Numbered from the stretch's first letter, positions 26,363-35,935 are shown. The stretch is 64,000 nt of DNA from an uncultured Latescibacterota bacterium (GCA_958295495.1 OY282352.1:3536548-3600547), one strand, 5' to 3'. The notes: generated from the sequence alone by a model not told the origin. Made by a program: numbers and translations.

Positions 26363-29186
26363 ACAACCCCGAGTACTTAAAGGTCATAATGTAGTCCTGC
26401 GAGCCTTTCTCTTTGCCTCGGGGGCGGCTGTCGTAAATGTCCCAGCCGAAGCCAAAGAGGAACTGATCCTTGTAAAAAGAAACGGCCACGCCCAGAGAAA
26501 TGGCCAGCGAATTCCCGGTCGAAAGGGCTTCGAGGACATTGCCGATGGCGGTGAAATGGATGCCGGAAATCGACGGGTTATCCACGTTGTGCCAGCCGGC
26601 AAAAGCCAATCCGGGCAGGCCAATCAGGCGCTCCGTGCTGCCTTGGACCGCGTTGCCGTCGGCATCGGTATAATCGCGCCCGGGGCGGATCGTCAAGAAG
26701 GAAACCAGCGGCTTGGCCTCAAACTCCCACTTCCAGCCCCCGGCTTCCAAAAGCTGCGACACGCTCTGCGGCGGGGCACCTGGGTAGCTATGGGTAGTGA
26801 TTTTGAGCCGCACTCGGCGATTGTCTTCTTCTGACAGCCGCAAGTTGAGATCCTCGGTTAGGACGCGCTCGCCGCTCGACTCGTAAATCGCGACCTTTTG
26901 GGTGCTGCTTTTGCCCTTGGGGGCGTAGTTTTCGTCGAGCTGGATCCACTCGACGACCAACTCGCGGCCAATTAGCGCCCCCCGCAGCGAGTCGGGAATC
27001 GCAAAGGCTACATCAACTTTGGTGCCATCTTTTTGCACGACCGGGGCATTGTTCCAGCCGACGGCCAAGGGCTGGGGCTGCTCACCGCGCGAAACCAAGA
27101 CCTCGACAATCTGCGCCAAGTCGATGTCTGCCAGCACTCCGTGCCCCTTGTATTCGAGCGGACGGGCGCGGTCCTTGACGTCGTTGCTGACCAACAAAAC
27201 GCGCCCTCGGCGCTCGCCCAAGGCATCGGGCGCAAAAGAGAGCTTGAGGCGCACGGCCTCGCTTGGGGCCAGCGCGAATTGCGCCGGCTCGATGTGGATC
27301 TCCTTGCTTTGGGGATGGGCCTCGACTTGCAGCACGGTATCGCCGACGTTGGTGCCCACGAAGGTCCTTTCCACCTGCTTCCCCAAGACCACGTAGCCAA
27401 AATCGACGACGCCCGCCGGATGCAGCTCGATTTCGGCGGCCACGCCATTGCCCTTGAGCAAGATGTCGAGCGTCATCATCTCATCCGCGCCCAAGCCGTC
27501 CAAGCGCAAGGTCCCCGAAATCGCTCCGCGGGCCGAGGGGCTAAAAGCTATGTGCAGCGGCAAGGTGCGCTGACTGTGGGCCGGTAGCAGGAACTTGTTG
27601 TCGGCGTCAATTGGGGCGTGGGCGGTGAATTCGGCGCTCGTCGAGCGAAGTTGGTGAATCTCAAAGTCGGCGTTGCCCACATTGGCTATTTCGACGACTC
27701 GGCTACTGTTTTCGCCAACGGCGACTCGACCTAAGTCCACGGTCGCTGGGCTGAGGGCGAAAAACTGGCCTACGCCCTGTAAGCGCACAGTCTGGCCCTC
27801 GGCTTCGGCCTCGACGTGAAGGGTAGCTTGGCGGGCACCGGCTTCCTTGGGCGAGAAACTCATCACTATTTGGGCGCTGGCCTTGGGCTGAACGAGGACC
27901 GAGTGCTGTTCGAGGCCGAATTCACCGCCCTCGTCCGCGGCCACGGCGACCTCCACCACGCCCGGCTGGCCGCCCCTATTCCACAACAGCAAATGGCCAC
28001 GCGCGGTCTGGCCGATGGGTACGCTGCCGAAGTCAATGTCGCCATGGAGAATCTCGATGTGCGGCGGACTGATTTGGCCGCGACCCGCGAGGAAAATGGC
28101 GACTGTGGCGGCTTGCGGATCGCTGGTGTGCAGACGCAGGACGCCGCTTTGGTCGCCTTCGCTCTGCGGCACAAACGCCGCGCTCAGGTCGAGCCGCCCC
28201 TCGGGAGCGATGGTAGCCGACGAGTCCACGGCTCCGAGGACAAAGGCCGCGCCTTCGATGACGACATTTTCAATGTGCAGTTCGGCTTGGCCCTGATTGA
28301 GGACGGTCACGCGGCGCGCTAGGCGCTGGCCCACCTCGACGGTGCCAAAGTCGAGGCCCACTTGCGGAAGAGGCGAAAAGGCCGCTTGCGGCACCAGACC
28401 GCTCCCCCGCAGGGGAATGGACCAATCCCCAAAGTCGGGCGAGGTGACCGCGAATTCAGTAGCAACCGGCCCCCCGCGCAGCGGCGCGAAAGTAACGTCG
28501 ATCCGCGTTTCACCGCCGGGGGCGGGCCAAGGGCCAGCGTCGTCTTCAACGCTAAAGGGGCCTCGTAGATCGGCAACATTCATCCGCCCGGCCGCCACGG
28601 GCACAGGGCCGGTGTTTTTGACGATAACGGCTGCCGTCGCCACTTGCCCGACGGGCACCGCGCCAAAATCCAGCCCTTCGCTCGGCAACAGTACCAGGGC
28701 CGGAACGACGGCTACCGCTTGGAGCGGCACGACCAAGCGCTGGTCTTTGAACAACGCGGCTACCTGCAAGATCAGTTCGCCCGCATACTCCCCGGCCGCG
28801 GCGGTGCTGAAGCGCACTTCGACGCTGCTGACGCCCTTGCCGTCCAAGCGCAGGATATCCGCAGCTACGCCAAAACCAGCACCGCTAATGCCGACGATCA
28901 CTTCGAGCGCGTCGTCTTGCAGATTTTCGACGGAAACGGACGCTCGCGCTTCCACGCCGACGCCGACTACACCCAAGTCGAGCGCATTCGGGGCAATGGC
29001 GAGGGGTTGGGCGAAAAGGACCGCTGGCAGGAGCAGGAGGGCGAGCAGAAGAAAAAAAGAAGAGCGACCAACCCGCCAGAATACCGAATACAATGTTTGT
29101 CGAAGTTCCACGTCGCAGAGAAGTGGAAAACTTCCCTTGGGGTATTCTTTATGCAGATTCAGGTCGCTCTCTGTTAGTTGAAACAT
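26355..29186 (-). CDS. Secreted protein with six ASH-type repeats and a barrel-like C terminus
   Basis: 943 residues. The signal sequence is unusually far in, near residues 43-60 (FFLLLALLLLPAVLFAQP), so the true start may be a downstream codon such as a TTG near residue 31. From about residue 61 come six beta-sandwich repeats of ASH/HYDIN type (each about 100 residues) with signatures LDLGVVGVG, LDFGAVPVG, LDFGTVEVG, IDFGSVPIG, VDLGRVAVG and VDFGYVVLG. The last roughly 200 residues change character, with alternating hydrophobic strands ending MTFKYSGLFK, resembling an outer-membrane barrel or a DUF-type strand bundle. Predicted to be at the cell surface or in the periplasm. No partner gene is adjacent. 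Confidence 0.7.
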   Translation of the reverse strand: MFQLTESDLNLHKEYPKGSFPLLCDVELRQTLYSVFWRVGRSSFFLLLALLLLPAVLFAQPLAIAPNALDLGVVGVGVEARASVSVENLQDDALEVIVGISGAGFGVAADILRLDGKGVSSVEVRFSTAAAGEYAGELILQVAALFKDQRLVVPLQAVAVVPALVLLPSEGLDFGAVPVGQVATAAVIVKNTGPVPVAAGRMNVADLRGPFSVEDDAGPWPAPGGETRIDVTFAPLRGGPVATEFAVTSPDFGDWSIPLRGSGLVPQAAFSPLPQVGLDFGTVEVGQRLARRVTVLNQGQAELHIENVVIEGAAFVLGAVDSSATIAPEGRLDLSAAFVPQSEGDQSGVLRLHTSDPQAATVAIFLAGRGQISPPHIEILHGDIDFGSVPIGQTARGHLLLWNRGGQPGVVEVAVAADEGGEFGLEQHSVLVQPKASAQIVMSFSPKEAGARQATLHVEAEAEGQTVRLQGVGQFFALSPATVDLGRVAVGENSSRVVEIANVGNADFEIHQLRSTSAEFTAHAPIDADNKFLLPAHSQRTLPLHIAFSPSARGAISGTLRLDGLGADEMMTLDILLKGNGVAAEIELHPAGVVDFGYVVLGKQVERTFVGTNVGDTVLQVEAHPQSKEIHIEPAQFALAPSEAVRLKLSFAPDALGERRGRVLLVSNDVKDRARPLEYKGHGVLADIDLAQIVEVLVSRGEQPQPLAVGWNNAPVVQKDGTKVDVAFAIPDSLRGALIGRELVVEWIQLDENYAPKGKSSTQKVAIYESSGERVLTEDLNLRLSEEDNRRVRLKITTHSYPGAPPQSVSQLLEAGGWKWEFEAKPLVSFLTIRPGRDYTDADGNAVQGSTERLIGLPGLAFAGWHNVDNPSISGIHFTAIGNVLEALSTGNSLAISLGVAVSFYKDQFLFGFGWDIYDSRPRGKEKGSQDYIMTFKYSGLFK

Positions 29187-29207
29187 ACGCTTAAATAACC
29201 CACCATG

Positions 29208-30374
29208 TCAAGCGGAGAAAATCTGCTCCAATCCCCCGACGAGCCGATCCATGCCCTCGGCCACATCCTCTTGGCGCAGGGCACCGTAGGCAACGCGCAA
29301 ATAGCAGTCTGCGCTCAATCCAAAGGCATTGCCGGGGATGACGGCGACCTTGTGATCCCGCACCAAGCGAGCGACCACGTCCATCGCGTCGAGATCGGTT
29401 TGCAGACGCGCTAATAAATAAAAAGCGCCTTCGGCCGCAGGCACTTGCACTCGCTCGCCAAATACGCCTAGCCGCTCTAGGCAGAGCCGGCGCACCGCAT
29501 CCATACCCGCTAGATGCTCCTTACAGTACGCGGCTCCGGCTGCGAGTGCGCCGAGTGCGGCGCGTTGCGAAATGACCGGCGGGCAGATGAGCACAGTGTC
29601 TTGGATCTTTTCCAGCGCGCCCAGCAGGTGCCGTGGGGCCACGAGGTAGCCGACTCGCCAACTAGCGAAGCCGTATGCCTTGGAAAAGGAAAAGAGCGAG
29701 ATGGTGTGCTCGGCGTTTTCGGACAGTGAGCCGGGCGAAAAGTGCCGGGCCGCACCATAGGTGAAGTACTCGTACGCCTCGTCGGCAAAGTGGTAGAGGC
29801 CCCGCTCGCGGCAGAGCCGATTGACCGCGGCCAAGTCCGCGGGCCGATAGACCGCGCCCGCTGGGTTGTTGGGCGAGATTGTGACAATGGCGCGGGTGCG
29901 CACCGTGATCGCGGCCTCAATCGCGTCGAGGTCGAGCTGATAGGCATCGTCCGTGGCCACGATCACGGCCCGGCAATTGGCCATGGCTACGGCCATTTCG
30001 TGGTTGAAGTAAAAAGGCGACATCACGACGATCTCATCGCCCGGGTCGGCAACGGCGAGCAAGGCGTGGTAAAAGCCCATGTTGGAGCCGGCCGTGACCA
30101 TTAGGATTTGGTCGTCGGCCACCTCAATTTGATTCTCGTACGCGAGTTTTTGGCGCAGTCCTTCTCTGAGTTCGGGCAGGCCGCGGGCGGCCTGATAGTG
30201 GTGTTCGGCAATCGCGCCGCCGAAGTGGGCAATCGCCTGTATGGCTTGGGGCGGCGGCGGGTAGTGAACCACGCCTTGGCCGAGGGAAATGGTGCCCGGG
30301 TTGTCGCGGATGAGGGCGGCCACATGCGGGATCACCGGGCTTTGTACTGCCTGCATGCGCTTTGAGTCGATCAT
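29208..30374 (-). CDS. PLP-dependent class I/II aminotransferase
   Basis: 388 residues from ATG 30374; the frame extends to 30419 but homology starts at KRMQAVQSPVIPHVAALI. Fold type I features: GSNMGFYHALLA, NPAGAVY with the conserved Asn, DEAYEYFTYG with the cofactor-binding Asp/Tyr, and the Schiff-base Lys in SLFSFSKAYGFASWRVGYL. The C-terminal Arg for carboxylate binding is in YLRVAYG. Substrate not assignable; the sequence resembles the broad AspAT-like / kynurenine transaminase group. A 21-base gap separates it from the ASH gene downstream. Confidence 0.88.
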   Translation of the reverse strand: MIDSKRMQAVQSPVIPHVAALIRDNPGTISLGQGVVHYPPPPQAIQAIAHFGGAIAEHHYQAARGLPELREGLRQKLAYENQIEVADDQILMVTAGSNMGFYHALLAVADPGDEIVVMSPFYFNHEMAVAMANCRAVIVATDDAYQLDLDAIEAAITVRTRAIVTISPNNPAGAVYRPADLAAVNRLCRERGLYHFADEAYEYFTYGAARHFSPGSLSENAEHTISLFSFSKAYGFASWRVGYLVAPRHLLGALEKIQDTVLICPPVISQRAALGALAAGAAYCKEHLAGMDAVRRLCLERLGVFGERVQVPAAEGAFYLLARLQTDLDAMDVVARLVRDHKVAVIPGNAFGLSADCYLRVAYGALRQEDVAEGMDRLVGGLEQIFSA

Positions 30375-30528
30375 GGGCTGTTGGATTCTCGATTTATGGC
30401 AGAGGCTCAATGGCGACATCGCCTATTCGATAGGCAGTTGGAATAGACCCACTCACACCGATCATACACCAAACACGGGAGCAACCTAAAATCGCCCGAC
30501 GATATGAACCCATTTTACTGTCGTGTAC

Positions 30529-31458
30529 TTAGATCAAAGTCAACTGATCGGATTTTCTCTCTTTCTGGTCCCAAGGCGACACGGCTAATTTATTCTTTTT
30601 TACCGCAGGATCGTATTTAGGTTTATTCATTGGTCTTGTTCTCAACGTTCCATTTATTGCACTTTGCACCCTATCGCGGGCGATCTCGACGTACTTATCT
30701 TCCGTCTCTGCTCCAACACCTCGGCGGCCATTTTTTATAGCTGCAATAACGGAGGTGCCTGTCCCGAGAAATGGATCTAGTACCCAGTCTCCTTCATTAG
30801 TCATTGATAAAACAAGCCGCTCAATCAATTCGACTGGATACTGGCAAGGATGTTGGGTTTTTTCTATGTGATTACTTTTAACATTTGGCACATCCCAAAT
30901 GTCGCCCGGATTCTTTCCCAATGGATTACAAGAATACTGTCCAGCTTTTGGTCCCCTGAAATACTTCTTCGCCGGGTATTTCTGTGGAACCCGTACAGGG
31001 TCGAGATTAAAAATGTAATCTTTTGTTTTTTTCGTGAACCAATTTATTGTTTCATAGCGGCCCGAAAATCTTCTCGAACAGTGAAGGTCGTGTTCAAAAT
31101 GCCAAACAATCCTATTTCTCATAACGAGATTTTGCTCTTGAAATATCGGAAAAAGAATAGTATCGAGAGGAATAATTGAGCCATTGTTTACGTAGTTGCC
31201 CACTTGCCAACAGATACTGCCAGAGTTGGAAAGGATGCGGACGCATTCCTTTATTACTTCCCTTTGTTGTTTTACGTAGGTCTCAATATCAAGTCTTTTT
31301 TCGTATTACTTACCTATGTTGTACGGGGGCGATGTGACAACCAATTGGATTGAATTATCTGGGATGGACTTGAGCAAATCCATGCAGTTGCCGTGAAAAA
31401 TTACGGCGCATTCCTCGCCGTCAAATTCTTCCGCTACTTTGATATCTAAGCCAAACAT
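30529..31458 (-). pseudogene. DNA methyltransferase interrupted by one in-frame stop
   Basis: A beta-type N6-adenine/N4-cytosine methyltransferase. From ATG 31458 the frame reads NCMDLLKSIPDNSIQL and the catalytic motif TSPPYNIGK, then TAA (31306-31308), then continues in the same frame YEKRLDIETYVKQQREVI through to the SAM-binding DPFLGTGTSVIAA and stop at 30529. Homologues usually have a residue such as Glu where the TAA stands, so a single G-to-T change (GAA to TAA) explains it. The rest is intact over about 310 codons. AT-rich against its neighbours, suggesting recent transfer. No restriction endonuclease is adjacent. A sequencing or assembly error is an equal possibility. Confidence 0.85.
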
Positions 31459-31605
31459 CGCAGTCGGCACTCCTTTTGCTATCGCGGTCTGCGTCGAGCG
31501 GCTGCCGAGGGCGAGACGCTCCGCTCCCAAGTTTTCTGCTGATTGCTTCTCAGGTACAAAATCGTTCCTCGCCTAGGCTTCCGCAACGTCGTTTCTCTCC
31601 GCACC

Positions 31606-32511
31606 CTATTGCAACGCCTCCTGCAACCGCTCAAACAGACGGTCTATTTCGGCGCAGGTTTCCTGGTCCAAAAAATAGCTCAACGGACCGCGATGGACCC
31701 GATTGGGGAACAGGCCGCGCTTGTGCATTAGGTAGCGCTCGACCACGATGAAGCCGTCTAAGCCCCCTTGGATCTGCAAAGTACACAGGGCGCAGATGGG
31801 GAAGTAAATCTGGTACGCACGCTCTTCGTTGCCGGCTGCGAGGGCGCGCCACAAGGCCACCGTGCCGTCGAGCAGCTCGACGCCGGGAATGGTTCCGCGA
31901 ATGCCGCGGCGGAAGGAGTCAATCAACAGCAAGCCGCCGCTGCCTTCAAATATGCCGGCCCGGCCCGCGGTGTGCTCGCGCAGGGCCGAGATGCAAGGCC
32001 CCAAAGGAGAGGCCTCGGGTTTGAAGAGGATGCGGTCGCCGTAGTCGCAAAAGAGCGACGCTTGAAATTCAATGCTCATGGGGTTGCCGATATATGAGCT
32101 GGCGTCTTGGATCATGACCGGAATGGAGACCTCGGCGAGCAGGGCGGCAAAATAAGCGTGCAACTCGCTCTCGCCCAAGGCGCGGGAAATCGGCGGAATG
32201 GCCATGACGGCCGCCGCACCGCCGTCTTCGGCAGCGCGAGCGTAGAGCCGGGCTTGGGCCGTGCCCTCGGCCCCAACGCCGATGATGACCGGTCCGCGCC
32301 CGCGGGCGAACTCCACTAGCCGGGCCGGAAGCGCCAGCCGCTCGGCAGCCGTCAGGCGCAACAGGTCGGATACCAAGGCGAGGCAAAACCCGTGCGCCCC
32401 CGTCGCAAAAAGGTAGTCAACCTCGTTTTCCAATACGGCGTAATCAATGGCTTGGTCGTCGGTGTACGGCATGTGGACGACCGGCAGGACGTCTTTGATT
32501 TCGTAGCTCAT
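31606..32511 (-). CDS. Dihydrodipicolinate synthase-like aldolase/lyase
   Basis: 301 residues, a TIM-barrel member of the DapA/NAL superfamily. The Schiff-base Lys is in RILFKPEASP near residue 167. The N-terminal segment GAHGFCLALVSDLLRLTAAER replaces the usual GTTGE loop of true DapA, so it is probably not dihydrodipicolinate synthase but another pyruvate- or sugar-acid-type lyase. Its ATG overlaps the IMPase-like stop as ATGA, indicating an operon of two. Substrate unknown. Confidence 0.82.
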   Translation of the reverse strand: MSYEIKDVLPVVHMPYTDDQAIDYAVLENEVDYLFATGAHGFCLALVSDLLRLTAAERLALPARLVEFARGRGPVIIGVGAEGTAQARLYARAAEDGGAAAVMAIPPISRALGESELHAYFAALLAEVSIPVMIQDASSYIGNPMSIEFQASLFCDYGDRILFKPEASPLGPCISALREHTAGRAGIFEGSGGLLLIDSFRRGIRGTIPGVELLDGTVALWRALAAGNEERAYQIYFPICALCTLQIQGGLDGFIVVERYLMHKRGLFPNRVHRGPLSYFLDQETCAEIDRLFERLQEALQ

Positions 32512-33362
32512 AGTTGTTGGCCTCGGCGCGCACGGCGCAGGATGGCAAAGAGGTGTTCGGCGATCTCGTCGTTGGCAGCCGCCAAGAAGTGCCCGAATTT
32601 GCGGCGCTGGGTATAGGCCGGGCGGCGGCGCACCCCAATGTAGCAGCGCGCCCCGGCTTCTTCGGCAATCAGCGACGGCGGGCCGACGTCATAGACTTCT
32701 ACTTGGCGCGTCAGGTACGCGCACAGCGCACCCTCGGCAATCTCAGTGAGGACCAATGCCGCACCAATGGGGCTTTCGCGCGGGTCCAGTGCGGGGCGGG
32801 CGAGGGCCTGATAGGGGCGGGCCTTGGAGGAAATAAAGGCTTTGTTCGTGCGCGGCGCGCCGAGTAGCTGCAAGCCACGAGGGCGGCCATTGCCGATGCA
32901 CGCGAAAGCACCTTCGCCCTTGATGGCGGTGAACACTTTGTCCTCTGAGGGCCGTGCGACAATTGCGGCCAGCATCTGGCCGTCGCAGGCCAACCCTATA
33001 GAGATGTGATAAGGAGCGTCGCCCCGCTTGAAGTGCAGGGTTCCGTCAATGGGGTCGAGGATAACCGCATAGGGCGAGGCATTGCCAGCAAAGTGCTTTT
33101 TGAGCGGCGTGCGCTCTTCGGCGATGCAGCGCACAAACGGGAAGTACTGCAGCACGACCGCGAGGAGAATGTCCTGCACGGCCGCGTCGAGTACCGTGAA
33201 GGCCGTGGAGGCGTCCTGCGCCTTGCTGCCGGTGAGGCTTGTGTCGGCGGCCTTGCCAATGTCGGCGACTTGGCCGTAGAAAATCAGGGAGGCGCGGGCG
33301 CACTGGCCGACGACCGGGAGCAGCGCGTCGATAAAGTCGCCGGGGGCGATGTTTTCGGCCAT
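32508..33362 (-). CDS. Inositol monophosphatase family phosphatase
   Basis: 284 residues. Metal-binding motifs AEERT and ILDPIDGTLHF are at about residues 82 and 100, and the second Asp region is VYDVGPPSLIAEEAG, where the usual WDxA Trp is Tyr. Family members dephosphorylate inositol phosphates, sugar phosphates or PAP. Pairing with a DapA-like lyase by a 4-base overlap suggests a joint sugar-acid or polyol route, which is inference. Upstream of its start (33363-33567) is a repeat-rich spacer. Confidence 0.82.
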   Translation of the reverse strand: MAENIAPGDFIDALLPVVGQCARASLIFYGQVADIGKAADTSLTGSKAQDASTAFTVLDAAVQDILLAVVLQYFPFVRCIAEERTPLKKHFAGNASPYAVILDPIDGTLHFKRGDAPYHISIGLACDGQMLAAIVARPSEDKVFTAIKGEGAFACIGNGRPRGLQLLGAPRTNKAFISSKARPYQALARPALDPRESPIGAALVLTEIAEGALCAYLTRQVEVYDVGPPSLIAEEAGARCYIGVRRRPAYTQRRKFGHFLAAANDEIAEHLFAILRRARRGQQL

Positions 33363-33365
33363 AAT

Positions 33366-33495
33366 CCTAACTCTGATTCCCTGACACGCGAAGCCCGCTC
33401 GTCCTGCCTAAAGACAGGGTGAAGCGCGGGAAGGACCCCGGCCGGCACAGGGGCCGGCTTTTCAAAAGTGTTAGGGAATCGAATCAGACCCTAAC
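33366..33495. repeat. Intergenic hairpin cluster, possible degraded MITE/REP element
   Basis: The left end (TCTGATTCCCTGA at about 33372) and right end (TTAGGGAATCGAATCAGA from 33471) are imperfect inverted copies. Inside lie GCCGGC 33441-33446 / GCCGGC 33453-33458 followed by TTTT, and GTTAGGG 33470-33476 / CCCTAAC 33489-33495. The middle has short CCTAAAG and GAAGC words resembling the dispersed elements at 40348 and 55509, but the similarity is weak. Confidence 0.45.
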
Positions 33496-33500
33496 TAATA

Positions 33501-33542
33501 AAAGTAAAAGCGCCCGGTTCCCCTCGCGAGGAAGCCGGGCGC
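33501..33542 (-). terminator. Intrinsic terminator downstream of the molybdenum hydroxylase gene
   Basis: GCGCCCGGTTC (33510-33520) pairs with GAAGCCGGGCGC (33531-33542) with a small bulge. On the minus strand the hairpin is followed by TTTTACTTTT, a good terminator for the gene ending at 33568. Confidence 0.75.
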
Positions 33543-33567
33543 GAGCGGGCGGCCCTGCAACGGCTTT

Positions 33568-35877
33568 TCAGCCAGCCGCCGCCACGAGTTGATGTTCCTG
33601 CAAGGCGGCGACGACCCGGTCTGGACTCATGGGCAACTCGCCCAAGCGGCAATCCAAGGCGTCGTAGATGGCGTTGGCAATGGCGGCCATCGGCGGCACC
33701 AAGGGCACTTCGCCGACGCCGCGGATCCCGTGCGGGCTGGCCGGATTGGGCACTTCGACCAAAATCGTCTCGATCAAGGGAATGTCAAAGGTGGTCGGCA
33801 TCCGATAGTCGAGGAAGGTGGGGTTGGCCATCTGGCCATCGTCCGTGTAGAAGTAGCCCTCCGTGAGTGCCCAGCCAATGCCCTGCACGGCCCCGCCCTG
33901 GATCTGGCCCTCGACATAGGAGGGATGAATGGCCTTGCCCACGTCTTGCACCGCTGTGTAGCGCAAAATATCGACCTTGCCGGTGTCTGGATCCACCTCC
34001 ACATCGACGATGTGAACGGCGAAGGCGTTGCCCGGGCCGCCAGCGTTAATCGTGCCCTTGCCGGTGATTGGGCCGCCGGTGCTGCCCTGGCTGGCGGCGA
34101 CCTCCGCAAAGGTGAGCCGCTGAGCGGGAGCGGATTTGCAGACAAAGCTGCTGTCCTGAAACTCGACGTCGCCCTCGGCCACCTCTAGCTGCTGCGCGGC
34201 GCGCCGACACATCTCGGCCTTGACGTCCTCGGCCGCGTTGTAGCAGGCGTGGCCAGTGGCATAGCACACGCGGCTGCCACCGGTGCCGCCGGTGAAGCCA
34301 ATTGAGTTGGTGTCCGGGATGGAAGGGTTGATGTCCTCGGCCCGCAGCCCCAAGGTCTCGGCGACGATCATGGCCATGGCGGCGCGGCTGCCGCCGATGT
34401 CAACCGAGCCTTCGGTGAGATTGATCGTGCCGTTGTCGTTGACGGCAATGGCAGCCGAAGACATGCCGCCGCCGTTGAACCAAAAGCCACCGGCCACGCC
34501 GCGCCCCCGATAGGGGCCGTCGAGCTTGCTGTGATAGTGGTCCGAGTCCTTGGCGGCTTGCACGGTTTCCTCGCAGCCGATCTGCCCGTACACCGTGCCG
34601 TCGGCGCGGCGCGTCCCCTCTTTGGAAGCGTTCTTTAAGCGCATCTCCAGCGGATCTATGCCGATCTTCTCAGCCAATTCGTCAATGACGCTCTCAGAGG
34701 CAAAGGCCGCGTTGGGTGCCCCGGGGGCGCGGTAGGCCGAGGACTTGGGCTTGTTGACGACCACGTCGTACGCGTCAATGGTGACGTTGGCGATGTTGTA
34801 CGGCGCGAGGATGCACGACGCCCCCGCCCCCACGGCCGAGCCGGGATAGGCCCCGGCCTCATAGGCCATGTAGCAGTGGGCCGCGGTGATGGTGCCGTCG
34901 TTTTTGGCCCCCATCTTAACCTTGATATAGGAGCCGGGAGCCGGGCCAGTCCCTTGAAAGACCTCGGTGCGGCTCATGATCATTTTGACTGGCTGGCCGG
35001 TTTTGTGCGACATAATGGCCGCGGCTGGCTCCATATAGGTAGGGAACTTGCCGCCAAAGCCGCCGCCGATCTCGCAGGGAATCACCTTGACCTTGGAGAC
35101 GGGAACGTTGAGCACTTCCGAGACCTGCGAGCGGATCTCAAAAGGCCCTTGTGTGCTCACCCACACGGTGACGCTGCCGTCCTTCTTCCACCAAACGGTC
35201 GTGTTGTGGGGCTCAATGTAGCCTTGGTGAATGGTGGCCGTGTGAAATTCGCGCTCGACGACCACGTCGGCGTCGGCAAAGCCCGCGGCGAGGTCGCCCA
35301 TGGCGTGCTGATTGTGGGTGGCGATATTGCTCTTCTTGCCGGTGTCCTCGCCGAGGGCGCGGGTGGTGCGCTCCTCGTCGAGCAACGGGGCGTCGTCGCG
35401 CATGGCCTCGCGGACATCGACGACCGGCTCCAAAACCTTGTATTCGACGTCAATTAGGTCGAGGGCCTCTTCGGCGATGTGGGGGCTGACCGCGCAGACG
35501 GCCGCGACCGCGTGGCCCGTATAGAGCACCTTGTCCGAGGCCAGCGAGTTTTTGGCAATCTCGCGCACATTGACCGTCGTTTCGCCAATGTGCGACAGCT
35601 TATCTACGGTCTCGACCAAGTCGTCGGCCGTGGCCACGGCGCGCACCCCGTCGAGCGCGAGGGCCTTGGAGGTGTCGATCGAGAGAATCTCGGCGTGGGG
35701 GTGCGGGCTGCGGAGGACCTTGCCGTAGAGCAGGCCCGGCAGGCGCACATCGGCCCCGTACACGGCTGCGCCGGTGACCTTATCGACGCCGTCGTGGCGG
35801 ATGGGGCGGGTGCCGATGACCTTGTACTTGCCGTCGGCTGTGTAGTTGGGATAGTCTTTGCTGGAAAAGGCAGCCAT
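33568..35877 (-). CDS. Xanthine dehydrogenase/CO dehydrogenase-family molybdopterin subunit
   Basis: 769 residues from ATG 35877, with AGGAGT upstream; an earlier GTG/ATG-type frame to 35952 encodes AT-rich repeat DNA and is unlikely. The first domain (to about residue 150) is the ald_Xan_dh fold. The MoCo domain has CEIGGGFGGKF, SAYRAPGAPNAAFASES, VDIGGSR and the catalytic Glu in GIRGVGEVPLVPP. Such subunits normally work with 2Fe-2S and FAD subunits; neither is encoded nearby, so partners must be elsewhere or the enzyme functions alone. The CoxL signature loop is not seen, so CO oxidation is not supported. Substrate unknown. Confidence 0.87.
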   Translation of the reverse strand: MAAFSSKDYPNYTADGKYKVIGTRPIRHDGVDKVTGAAVYGADVRLPGLLYGKVLRSPHPHAEILSIDTSKALALDGVRAVATADDLVETVDKLSHIGETTVNVREIAKNSLASDKVLYTGHAVAAVCAVSPHIAEEALDLIDVEYKVLEPVVDVREAMRDDAPLLDEERTTRALGEDTGKKSNIATHNQHAMGDLAAGFADADVVVEREFHTATIHQGYIEPHNTTVWWKKDGSVTVWVSTQGPFEIRSQVSEVLNVPVSKVKVIPCEIGGGFGGKFPTYMEPAAAIMSHKTGQPVKMIMSRTEVFQGTGPAPGSYIKVKMGAKNDGTITAAHCYMAYEAGAYPGSAVGAGASCILAPYNIANVTIDAYDVVVNKPKSSAYRAPGAPNAAFASESVIDELAEKIGIDPLEMRLKNASKEGTRRADGTVYGQIGCEETVQAAKDSDHYHSKLDGPYRGRGVAGGFWFNGGGMSSAAIAVNDNGTINLTEGSVDIGGSRAAMAMIVAETLGLRAEDINPSIPDTNSIGFTGGTGGSRVCYATGHACYNAAEDVKAEMCRRAAQQLEVAEGDVEFQDSSFVCKSAPAQRLTFAEVAASQGSTGGPITGKGTINAGGPGNAFAVHIVDVEVDPDTGKVDILRYTAVQDVGKAIHPSYVEGQIQGGAVQGIGWALTEGYFYTDDGQMANPTFLDYRMPTTFDIPLIETILVEVPNPASPHGIRGVGEVPLVPPMAAIANAIYDALDCRLGELPMSPDRVVAALQEHQLVAAAG

Positions 35878-35889
35878 GGGGCACTCCTT

Positions 35890-35935
35890 TTTAGGAATTG
35901 CGAATTGGAAATTGCGAATTGGAAATTTGAATGCG
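35890..35935. repeat. Short tandem AT-rich repeat in the divergent promoter region
   Basis: GAATTGCGAATTGGAAATT is repeated nearly head to tail between the molybdenum subunit start and the PPTase start. Similar words are common in intergenic DNA of this type. It could hold the divergent promoters, but no clear -35/-10 pair was picked out. Confidence 0.5.

Noticed and set aside
30529..31458. Frameshift in the methyltransferase
   Set aside because: Both halves are in the same frame; a single TAA explains the break.
33568..35877. CO dehydrogenase CoxL
   Set aside because: The characteristic active-site loop of form I CO dehydrogenase was not seen and no CoxS/CoxM genes are adjacent.
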